Below, piece by piece: positions 1-5,290 of a DNA stretch of 8,675 nt. Each line of letters begins with the position of its first letter. Positions within the stretch are counted from its first letter, which is position 1. The stretch spans positions 1 through 8,675 of the forward strand of contig JBMOLK010000199.1 in the NCBI GenBank assembly GCA_049325575.1, given 5' to 3'. The position numbers and the translations under genes are program-made. Origin of the DNA: JBMOLK01 sp049325575 (GTDB taxonomy: Bacteria > Bacillota > Clostridia > Acetivibrionales > Acetivibrionaceae). The notes under the pieces were generated by a model. The model was given only the letters and a program-made list of their open reading frames with translations, searched no databases and was not told where the DNA came from.

Positions 1-468
1 GTAAAGCAGTGTTGCTATCGCTGTTAATATGGCTATTGTGATCCTTGGTCTATCGGGTGCCAATTTTTTTCCCATACCCAGGACTGCCTGTGCAACAATT
101 GCTACTGCCACTATCTTTAGACCATGTATCCAGCCTGCATCACCCAAGCTGAAACTTTGATACATAAGAGCAAAAAGTATGAGTGCAATTGATGAGGGCA
201 GGGTAAAACCAATCCATGATATAATCCCCCCGAGTATGCCACCTCTTATCATACCTATCGACATTCCCACCTGACTGCTTGCAGGCCCGGGTAAAAACTG
301 ACATAGTGCAATAATATCAGCATAAGTTTTATCATCAATCCATTTTTTCTTATTGACATATTCATTCTTAAAAAACCCTAAATGAGCAATGGGTCCGCCA
401 AAGGACGTAAAGCCTAACTTTAATGAAACACGAAGTATCTCAAATAATGTGCTCACACGTTTACTCAC
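1..468 (-). CDS. chrA: Chromate transporter (ChrA/CHR family), 3' part beyond window
   Basis: Translating the minus strand from GTG at 468 gives 156 codons without a stop up to base 1, so the C-terminal part is missing. The N-terminus carries the CHR-family signature: FTSFGGPIAHLG near residues 21-32 and FLPGPASSQ near 58-66, followed by a Gly-rich stretch and hydrophobic membrane segments (around 75-100 and 110-128). Family members are inner-membrane transporters that export chromate, and in some cases probably other oxyanions. Clostridial versions are often two adjacent half-size genes; the edge prevents telling whether this is a short or long form. GTG is chosen because GGGGAGGA lies 6-7 bases upstream and an in-frame stop lies just beyond. 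It is divergent from the PilZ gene. Family assignment is firm; substrate is inferred. Confidence 0.9.
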   Translation of the reverse strand, partial: MSKRVSTLFEILRVSLKLGFTSFGGPIAHLGFFKNEYVNKKKWIDDKTYADIIALCQFLPGPASSQVGMSIGMIRGGILGGIISWIGFTLPSSIALILFALMYQSFSLGDAGWIHGLKIVAVAIVAQAVLGMGKKLAPDRPRITIAILTAIATLLY

Positions 469-492
469 TGCTATCCTCCCCTTTTACATGGC

Positions 493-498
493 ATTATA
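493..498 (-). promoter_or_regulatory. Probable -10 box of chrA
   Basis: On the minus strand this reads TATAAT. It would start transcription near 486, just ahead of the GGGGAGGA ribosome binding site (473-480) and the GTG start at 468. No good -35 hexamer is seen at 16-18 bases, which would fit a promoter needing an activator. The expected spacer is filled by the inverted repeat at 499-515. Confidence 0.5.
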
Positions 499-515
499 AT
501 ATCGCTTTACGATAT
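499..515. promoter_or_regulatory. Inverted repeat, candidate operator of chrA
   Basis: ATATCG-CTTTA-CGATAT is a perfect 6-bp inverted repeat with a 5-base spacer, lying directly upstream of the TATAAT of chrA. CGATATCG at 510-517 is itself a palindrome. The position between the -10 box and the expected -35 suits a transcription-factor site. No regulator gene is visible in the window, so the binding protein is unknown. Confidence 0.4.
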
Positions 516-589
516 CGTATTATGATAACATTGTATATATAAATAATTCATATGTAAAGCATTTTAAAGAAAAAAATTAAAAATGAGAC

Positions 590-618
590 TTAAAAAGTCT
601 AAAAAAACATGATATAAT
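590..618 (+). promoter_or_regulatory. Candidate promoter of the PilZ gene
   Basis: TTAAAA (590-595), a 17-base spacer and TATAAT (613-618) form a weak sigma-A type promoter; a second TATAAT lies at 619-624. The 15-base palindrome AGACTT-AAA-AAGTCT (586-600) overlaps the -35 and could be an operator. Starting here would give a leader of about 170 bases. Confidence 0.35.
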
Positions 619-793
619 TATAATAGTCGTATTTATACAATCCTCGTATATCATTATCCGGGTTTTTCTTAAAGTAGTTTATTAAACGCCTGCATAGTAC
701 TTACTTTTGTTTCTATTCTATTACAGTTTATTCTTGCTTAATACAAAGTAAATATTGCTCAACTTTCAAAATAAAATTGATGGGGATGATTTT

Positions 794-1450
794 ATGAAGT
801 TTAAAGTCGGAGAAGTTGTCACTTTAAAGCATTATTCAGGAAAAAAAATCAACAAGGGTTTAATAAGTAATAGCCATGATAACAGCCTCATAGTTAAACC
901 TGATAAGGATTTTCTGGTCTATAGCTATTTTGATAATGACCCTATAGTTTTAGGCTATGAGAATGAAGAACTCATAAATATTTGTGAGGGTGTCATTACT
1001 TTTCTAAACTACAAGGAAAATTCCTTTGGACTAACTGTCAATAATATGCAATCCATAACAAATAAGAGAATTACCCAGAGGTTCCCCGTTTCCTTATGTG
1101 CCTACATAACCCACCGTAACACCCGTAACTTTGCTTATATGAGAAATATAAGTCTCGATGGTCTGTCCCTTTGCACCAAACATGAATTTGACAAGGGTGA
1201 AATATTTACAATACATACAAGCATTGAAACCATAGACCTGATATTTGATGCAAGGGTTATTTGGAAAAAAACTAGTATAGTAGGTAATGAGTATGGCCTG
1301 GAATTTCATTCCGTTGAAGAAAAGTTTGCAGAAAAAATTGAAAACTGTATTAATTTATTAAGGATAGAGCAGGAGAATGCCATAGGCAGATTGAAATACG
1401 AGTTTGAATCATATAAGAAGATACTGCAGAGTAAAGCTGTAATGAATTAG
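794..1450 (+). CDS. PilZ-domain c-di-GMP binding protein
   Basis: This 218-residue cytoplasmic protein has the layout of YcgR-like proteins. An N-terminal beta-rich region (about 1-85, with GEVVTLKHYSG near the start) is followed by a PilZ domain (about 90-190). Both c-di-GMP binding motifs are intact: RITQR (RxxxR, residues 92-96) and NISLDG (NxSxxG, 118-123). The YGLEF segment near 167-171 matches the domain's last strand. The tail (about 175-215) is charged and probably helical. PilZ proteins of this type sense c-di-GMP and adjust motility, surface polysaccharide or other envelope functions; the partner cannot be inferred from neighbours. The ATG at 794 is preferred over the in-frame TTG at 755 because GGGGATGA sits about 7 bases upstream of it. 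The gene is single and ends in the terminator at 1503-1529. Confidence 0.88.
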   Translation: MKFKVGEVVTLKHYSGKKINKGLISNSHDNSLIVKPDKDFLVYSYFDNDPIVLGYENEELINICEGVITFLNYKENSFGLTVNNMQSITNKRITQRFPVSLCAYITHRNTRNFAYMRNISLDGLSLCTKHEFDKGEIFTIHTSIETIDLIFDARVIWKKTSIVGNEYGLEFHSVEEKFAEKIENCINLLRIEQENAIGRLKYEFESYKKILQSKAVMN

Positions 1451-1502
1451 TGTGTCGCTTACCCTACCCTAGATGGTTACCTATGCTTAAAGTAAATTTC
1501 AG

Positions 1503-1529
1503 AGCCTCCAGGCTAACAGCCTGGAGGCT
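1503..1529. terminator. Terminator between convergent pilZ-type gene and aroC
   Basis: AGCCTCCAGGCT pairs perfectly over 12 bp with AGCCTGGAGGCT across a 3-base AAC loop. On the plus strand it is followed by TTTATAATT, a modest U-run suiting the PilZ gene. On the minus strand CTGAAATTTACTTT follows, so it may also stop aroC transcripts, less strongly. It is the only strong hairpin in this 90-base convergent gap. Confidence 0.85.
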
Positions 1530-1540
1530 TTATAATTGAT

Positions 1541-2722
1541 CTATAAATTGTCCCATCTTGGGTCGACATTACTTGATACAGCTCTGTAGCCCTTTGCCAG
1601 GTATATGGCATCCAGCAGTGCAATTCTTACCATAGCTTCACACACGGGATAAATCCTGGGACAAATTGAGGGGTCATTCCTTGTGTCAAACTCTACATTG
1701 ACATTCTGAAGCTTATACATATTAACGGTGTCCTGCTGCACATTTATTGTAGGTGTAGGCTTAACTGCAACCCTTATCCTTATATCTTCCCCATTTGATA
1801 TACCGCCAAGTATTCCACCGGCTCTGTTTGTTTTAAACCTTACTCTCCCTGAATCTTCATCAAAATAAGGTGTATCATTTGATTCAGATCCCTTCATCTT
1901 TGTGTGATCAAATCCTGCTCCGAATTCTATACCCTTTATTGCACCAATTGACATTATTGCATGCGCCAAGGTAGCCTGAAGCTTGTCAAACACAGGTTCA
2001 CCCAGGCCCGCCGGAACGCCCCTTGCTATTATTTCAACAACTCCCCCGCATGAGTCTCCTTCGCCCTTTATCTTTAAGAGTTCATCCATCATTTCCTTTG
2101 CCTTCTCAAGATCGGGACAGTTTAGCTCATTTTTGCGGTAGTTGGCTTTTGCCATTTCATAAGTTATGTTTTCCGCTTTTATTCCGTGAATCTCTGTAAT
2201 AAATGCGATTACATCTATCCCCATTGAATCCAGAACAGCCTTTGCTACAGCACCTCCTGCCACACGAGCTGCTGTTTCCCTTCCGGATGCACGTCCCGCA
2301 CCAATATTATCTGCAAACTGACCATACTTTTTGAAGAAGGTATACCCTGCCTGGCCAGGCCTTACAACCTCTTTGTAGCTTTTATGCTTATTAAGGTGTT
2401 CATCTTCAATTACACCGTTTGGAATAATCATTCCAACAGGAGCACCTGTCGTGATATCATCCTCCATAACACCTGAGAATATATAAACCTTGTCTCTTTC
2501 TTTTCTCGGAGTATCCAGATCAGATTTGCCAGGTCTTCTTTTATCCAATTCTTCTTGAACAAAATCAGCAGTTAGCTTTATTCCCGGAGGTACACCGTCG
2601 ACTATTGCCATCAAACCCCCATATAACTCCTGCGGAATATCAAGGTTTTTACGGAATCCTCCTGCATATGACTCCCCACAGGTAGTAACCCTGAATATTC
2701 TGCCGAATGAATTTCCTACCAT
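1541..2722 (-). CDS. aroC: Chorismate synthase, divergent active site
   Basis: The 393-residue product aligns along its whole length with E. coli-type AroC, which converts 5-enolpyruvylshikimate 3-phosphate to chorismate using reduced FMN. Recognisable blocks are GRIFRVTT (7-14), VDGVPPGI (41-48), KRRPG (61-65), GRASGRET (143-150), GVPAGLGEPVFD (235-246), AGGILGGIS (301-309) and TRNDP (347-351). Odd features are clear. The canonical GESHG is GESYA (Y19), RPGHADYT is RPGQAGYT (Q124), and RHDP is RNDP (N349; the Asp is kept). About 14 extra residues (21-34) follow GESYA. The first two changes remove the two histidines considered catalytic in studied enzymes. The reading frame is intact, and aroK lies 30 bases upstream in the same direction, which favours a working shikimate-pathway enzyme of a variant clade. 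The ATG at 2722 has AAGGGAG about 10 bases upstream. Confidence 0.9.
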   Translation of the reverse strand: MVGNSFGRIFRVTTCGESYAGGFRKNLDIPQELYGGLMAIVDGVPPGIKLTADFVQEELDKRRPGKSDLDTPRKERDKVYIFSGVMEDDITTGAPVGMIIPNGVIEDEHLNKHKSYKEVVRPGQAGYTFFKKYGQFADNIGAGRASGRETAARVAGGAVAKAVLDSMGIDVIAFITEIHGIKAENITYEMAKANYRKNELNCPDLEKAKEMMDELLKIKGEGDSCGGVVEIIARGVPAGLGEPVFDKLQATLAHAIMSIGAIKGIEFGAGFDHTKMKGSESNDTPYFDEDSGRVRFKTNRAGGILGGISNGEDIRIRVAVKPTPTINVQQDTVNMYKLQNVNVEFDTRNDPSICPRIYPVCEAMVRIALLDAIYLAKGYRAVSSNVDPRWDNL

Positions 2723-2752
2723 ACTACATCATCTCCCTTTAAGTATTAACTA

Positions 2753-3262
2753 TTACCTTTTTACCGTTCTTTCGTATATTTCTCTTATCTCCTCAACTAT
2801 CGGCTGTACGCCCTTATTAGAGCAGTCAACAATGACATCTGCATACTTTTCGTAAAGAGGTGTCCTCTCATTATAAAGATCGGAAAAGCTCTGTTCTGTA
2901 TTTCTTGCGAAACGTCTTTCTGCGGTTATTCTTTTTTCAATTTCTTCAAGACCTAATTTTAGATATACAACAATACTGTTTTCCTTTAGATGTTCCATTG
3001 CATTACTGTTATAGACAACGCTTCCACCGGTAGATACCACGTGGTTTTCCAAATCCAACCCCAATATGGTGTTTTCCTGTATCTCAAGAAATCTTTGAAG
3101 ACCGTCATTATTTACAATATCTCTAAGAGGTCTTTTTTCATTATCCAGAATTATCTTATCGGTATCAATAAACTTCATGCTCAGATTTTTAGAAAGCGGC
3201 TCACCGACAGTGGTTTTACCGGAACTTGGCATGCCAATCAATACAATGTTTAATTTTTTCAT
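2753..3262 (-). CDS. aroK: Shikimate kinase, variant substrate pocket
   Basis: This 169-residue P-loop kinase would phosphorylate shikimate at the 3-OH with ATP, two steps before AroC. Walker A GMPSSGKT is at 10-17, the DTD pair (D33, D35) follows at the usual place, and the lid/C-terminal block has ERTPLYEKYA with R133 matching Arg136 of the Mycobacterium enzyme. Two pocket positions differ: FR (Arg58) reads FL (L59), and GGG reads GGS (S81). As I remember, related clostridial proteins share the GGSVVY form, so this seems a subfamily rather than a decayed gene; substrate is therefore less sure. The start is the ATG at 3262, with GAGGGAG about 7 bases upstream. A longer in-frame reading to 3337 covers the promoter and adds only a non-homologous Tyr/Val-rich leader. 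It is first gene of the aroK-aroC unit. Confidence 0.85.
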   Translation of the reverse strand: MKKLNIVLIGMPSSGKTTVGEPLSKNLSMKFIDTDKIILDNEKRPLRDIVNNDGLQRFLEIQENTILGLDLENHVVSTGGSVVYNSNAMEHLKENSIVVYLKLGLEEIEKRITAERRFARNTEQSFSDLYNERTPLYEKYADVIVDCSNKGVQPIVEEIREIYERTVKR

Positions 3263-3307
3263 TAATGCTCCCTCACTATATACCACGTATTCTCTATATA
3301 TAACAGT

Positions 3308-3337
3308 ATTATACACGTAAATTATATAAAGCTCCAA
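3308..3337 (-). promoter_or_regulatory. Promoter of aroK-aroC
   Basis: On the minus strand TTGGAG (3332-3337), an 18-base spacer and TATAAT (3308-3313) form a plausible sigma-A promoter. Transcription would begin near 3301, leaving a leader of about 39 bases before the aroK ATG. This supports aroK-aroC being a unit separate from the rhodanese gene, although no clear terminator is seen between them. Confidence 0.55.
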
Positions 3338-3375
3338 TATAAAATTATAAAATTATTAAATTATCGGCTCCAGGA

Positions 3376-3807
3376 TTAAGACCCTGTTTTGGTCTCATAG
3401 GGCCAGTCAATTATTCCTCCCAGGTTATATACATTGGTATAACCCTTCTTTATTAATATTTCCGAAGCTGTTATACTCCGCCTTCCGCTTCTGCAATAAA
3501 CAAAAACCGGTACATTTTTATCCGGCAGCTTATCTTCCGCTTCATCAGAGAGAACATCAACCGGAATCAGGATACTATCCGGGATATGCCTTTCATTATA
3601 TTCTTCCTTTGTTCTTACGTCCAAAAGGACTATATCTTTTTCAGACTCCAATCTTTTCTTTGCTTCACTTGGTGCTATGTTTTTATAAGCCGTGCTTCTC
3701 CCTTCCTCCTTTATATTATCCTTTTCCGTACCTGCTCTGTAGCTTGAACAGGATACAAAGGATATTAGAAGGAAAACAGCAGTAATTATACACATTAAAT
3801 ATTTCAT
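3376..3807 (-). CDS. Rhodanese-domain lipoprotein
   Basis: The 143-residue product starts with a lipoprotein signal peptide: MKYLM, a hydrophobic run, then SFVSC with the lipidated Cys at 20. A charged linker (about 21-40) leads to one rhodanese domain (about 42-138). LLDVRTKEEYNERHIPDS (61-78) and the active-site loop CRSGRRS (C105-S111) are intact, so it should carry a persulfide on Cys105 and act as a thiosulfate or other sulfurtransferase on the outer face of the membrane. The acceptor is unknown. Residue -3 of the lipobox is Phe, less usual than Leu. The ATG at 3807 is chosen because GGGAGAGAAG lies 5-12 bases upstream and the signal peptide begins there; earlier in-frame starts at 3867 and 3822 add a polar extension ahead of the signal peptide. 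It looks monocistronic. Confidence 0.85.
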   Translation of the reverse strand: MKYLMCIITAVFLLISFVSCSSYRAGTEKDNIKEEGRSTAYKNIAPSEAKKRLESEKDIVLLDVRTKEEYNERHIPDSILIPVDVLSDEAEDKLPDKNVPVFVYCRSGRRSITASEILIKKGYTNVYNLGGIIDWPYETKTGS

Positions 3808-3831
3808 ATTCTTCTCTCCCATTATTTCATC

Positions 3832-3850
3832 GTGCCAAATAGTGAGGCAC
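3832..3850. repeat. Inverted repeat in rhodanese leader
   Basis: GTGCC and GGCAC form a perfect 5-bp inverted repeat around a 9-base spacer, between the promoter and start of the rhodanese gene. It could be a small leader hairpin or an operator; there is no further evidence for either. Confidence 0.3.
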
Positions 3851-3870
3851 ACTAATATTATTTCCATTCT

Positions 3871-3899
3871 ATCATATAAGATAACGAGATTTTGGGCAA
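3871..3899 (-). promoter_or_regulatory. Promoter of the rhodanese lipoprotein gene
   Basis: On the minus strand TTGCCC (3894-3899) is separated by exactly 17 bases from TATGAT (3871-3876). The predicted start near 3864 gives a leader of about 57 bases before the ATG at 3807. It is divergent from xerC. Confidence 0.5.
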
Positions 3900-3938
3900 A
3901 AACCTGTTTTAACTATATAAATGTGTGAAAAAATTTTG

Positions 3939-3944
3939 TATAAT
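3939..3944 (+). promoter_or_regulatory. Possible -10 box of xerC
   Basis: TATAAT preceded by TTTTG lies about 70 bases upstream of the xerC ATG. The hexamer 17 bases further up (TATAAA) is a poor -35, so this is a tentative call; another TATAAT at 3962-3967 is an alternative. Confidence 0.3.
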
Positions 3945-4012
3945 CTAAATAGATATTATTTTATAATTTTCGCCTGAAAATAGCAAATACTATATATATA
4001 AGGGATGATAAA

Positions 4013-4993
4013 ATGATGAATGAGGCACCTTTTATAGTTAAGGATTTTTTAAGCTATATGGAAACTATTAAAGGTAAGTCAAAAAATACTGCCCATGAAT
4101 ATTATTATGACTTAAGGCTTTTTCTCCGCTTTATAAAGATATATAAGGGATTGGAAGATTCAAAGAAGGATTTTGAGCAAATTCATATATCCGACGTGAA
4201 TATTGATTTGATAAAAGAAATATCATTGAGTGATCTTTACTCATATATGTCATTTTTAAGCCGTGAAAGGGATAATAGTTCCAGCTCCAGGGCCAGGAAG
4301 GTTGCAAGTATAAAGTCTTTTTTTAATTACCTTACAAACAAGGCAAAGCTTCTAGAATATAATCCTGCAAGTGAGCTTGAATCACCCAAGATACTAAAGA
4401 GGCTTCCAAAATATTTAAATATTGAAGAAAGCAAAAAGCTTCTAGGCTCAATTGACGGTGAGCATAGAGAACGTGACTTTGCAATTATTACACTGTTTTT
4501 AAACTGCGGATTAAGGCTTTCGGAACTTGTTAACATCAATTTAAACAGAATTAAGAATGATACACTGACGGTTATAGGTAAGGGTGACAAGGAAAGGACC
4601 ATATATCTTAACACCGCTTGCATTAAAGCTATAGAAGCATATCTAAGGGTACGCCCTGTTGATGGTGTAAAAGACAGGAATGCACTTTTTTTAAGTGAAA
4701 GAAAACAAAGGATAAGCAATAAAACTGTTCAGCATATTGTGAAAAAATACATAAGGGCATCGGGGCTTGATCCTGAAAGGTATTCTACCCACAAGCTCCG
4801 ACATACTGCCGCCACCCTTATGTATAAGCATGGCAAGGTTGATATAAGAGCGCTTCAGGAAATACTTGGTCATGAAAGCATATCTACCACCGAAATATAT
4901 ACCCATGTTGATAGCCAGCAGCTTAAGAATGCAGTGGAAAGCAACCCTTTGTCGGAGTATGTTGATAAACATGAAGAAAAAGATAAAAAGTAG
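4013..4993 (+). CDS. xerC: Tyrosine recombinase, XerC/XerD type
   Basis: The 326-residue protein has an N-terminal SAM-like core-binding domain (about 5-112) and a C-terminal catalytic domain (about 130-310). All catalytic residues are visible: R168 in CGLRLSEL, K190 in VIGKGDKER, H260 and R263 in HKLRH, H287 in LGHES and the nucleophile Y296 in IYTHVD. Xer recombinases resolve chromosome dimers at dif by strand exchange. The N-domain is longer than in E. coli XerC (298 residues), with additional sequence around 45-70, a form I recall from clostridial XerC proteins. No integrase-type arm-binding domain or phage neighbours are seen, so a housekeeping role is preferred. XerC versus XerD cannot be settled here. 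ATG at 4013 follows AGGGATGA; a second ATG is adjacent at 4016. Confidence 0.9.
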   Translation: MMNEAPFIVKDFLSYMETIKGKSKNTAHEYYYDLRLFLRFIKIYKGLEDSKKDFEQIHISDVNIDLIKEISLSDLYSYMSFLSRERDNSSSSRARKVASIKSFFNYLTNKAKLLEYNPASELESPKILKRLPKYLNIEESKKLLGSIDGEHRERDFAIITLFLNCGLRLSELVNINLNRIKNDTLTVIGKGDKERTIYLNTACIKAIEAYLRVRPVDGVKDRNALFLSERKQRISNKTVQHIVKKYIRASGLDPERYSTHKLRHTAATLMYKHGKVDIRALQEILGHESISTTEIYTHVDSQQLKNAVESNPLSEYVDKHEEKDKK

Positions 4994-5096
4994 AGCTAAT
5001 TTATAATATTGGAAACCTTATGCACCCTTTTTAAGTCTAATACATTAGATTGATATTTATTCGCCAAAATATACGAAATATTGACACTGGGTATAT

Positions 5097-5142
5097 TTGA
5101 ATTATTCACTGTATTGGATTATACTTTGTATTGGATTATACT
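5097..5142 (+). promoter_or_regulatory. Two overlapping promoters for the LCP gene
   Basis: Promoter 1 is TTGAAT (5097-5102), 17 bases, TATACT (5120-5125). Promoter 2 is TTGGAT (5114-5119), 17 bases, TATACT (5137-5142). The second arises because the 17-bp unit holding TTGGAT and TATACT side by side is duplicated, which puts the two boxes at the ideal distance. Expected starts are about 5132 and 5149. Confidence 0.5.
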
Positions 5143-5144
5143 TT
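5111..5144. repeat. Perfect 17-bp tandem duplication
   Basis: The unit GTATTGGATTATACTTT occurs twice head to tail (5111-5127 and 5128-5144) with no mismatch. The second copy shares its last base with the left end of the long inverted repeat. Confidence 0.95.
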
Positions 5145-5244
5145 AGAGATAACGAACTGTAAAGATAAACATATAATTCGCTCCGCTAATTTGATACAAA
5201 TGGCGGGCTCATCTTGTTTATCTACTTTTACAGTTCGATCTCTA
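5144..5244. repeat. 101-bp long inverted repeat / hairpin element
   Basis: The left arm (5144-5171) and right arm (5215-5244) pair in three blocks: TAGAGAT, CGAACTGTAAA and GATAAACA, 26 bp in all, interrupted by a 2-base bulge on the left and a 4-base bulge on the right. A nested hairpin sits in the middle: TCCGC (5182-5186) with GCGGG (5203-5207, one G-U pair) and ATTTG-ATA-CAAAT (5189-5201). There is no T-run after it, so it is not a typical terminator. It would lie at the 5' end of the LCP mRNA. The arms end in TA on both sides, which would also fit a small mobile hairpin inserted at TA. Confidence 0.8.
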
Positions 5245-5290
5245 TAATGTGCTTGTAAATAATTATATTAAATAAATTGGAGTATGTGTT

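Larger units (their letters stand above)
469..793. other. Divergent intergenic region chrA / pilZ
   Basis: This 325-base AT-rich stretch has no credible gene. The left half (about 481-560) holds the chrA promoter and a cluster of inverted repeats. The middle (about 586-624) holds a short palindrome and two TATAAT-like boxes facing the PilZ gene. The remaining 170 bases (625-793) would be the PilZ leader; I saw no recognisable riboswitch or strong hairpin there. Confidence 0.6.
4994..5290. other. Intergenic region xerC / LCP gene
   Basis: About 297 bases without a gene. In order: a weak palindrome TCTAAT-AC-ATTAGA (5036-5049) that could be a poor terminator for xerC, a lone TTGACA (5081-5086) without a matching -10, a perfect 17-bp tandem duplication (5111-5144), a 101-base long inverted repeat (5144-5244), and the LCP ribosome binding site TTGGAG (5277-5282). 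Confidence 0.7.

Noticed and set aside
755..793. TTG start adding 13 residues to the PilZ protein
   Set aside because: No binding site precedes TTG 755, while GGGGATGA sits well placed before ATG 794 and the homologous region begins there.
625..793. c-di-GMP riboswitch ahead of the PilZ gene
   Set aside because: None of the conserved GEMM core bases were recognised and no stable paired stems were found by eye.
3263..3337. N-terminal extension of AroK
   Set aside because: It is Tyr/Val-rich with no kinase homology, overlaps the predicted promoter, and the P-loop protein begins naturally at the ATG 3262 behind GAGGGAG.
4327..4972. Antisense open frames over xerC
   Set aside because: They are shadows of a strongly coding gene, with no binding sites or recognisable domains; the same holds for antisense frames over the PilZ, aroK, LCP, HAD and aminopeptidase genes.
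5036..5049. TCTAAT-AC-ATTAGA palindrome as xerC terminator
   Set aside because: The stem is short and AT-only apart from two pairs, and no T-run follows; it was kept only as a note in the intergenic entry.
5081..5109. Consensus TTGACA as a promoter
   Set aside because: The bases 16-18 further on (TATTCA/ATTCAC) match TATAAT poorly; the TTGAAT/TATACT pairs fit better.
5144..5244. Xer target (dif) or LexA box in the hairpin arms next to xerC
   Set aside because: The arms do not show the 11-6-11 layout of dif, and GAAC/GTTC halves are 80 bases apart rather than in one short box.
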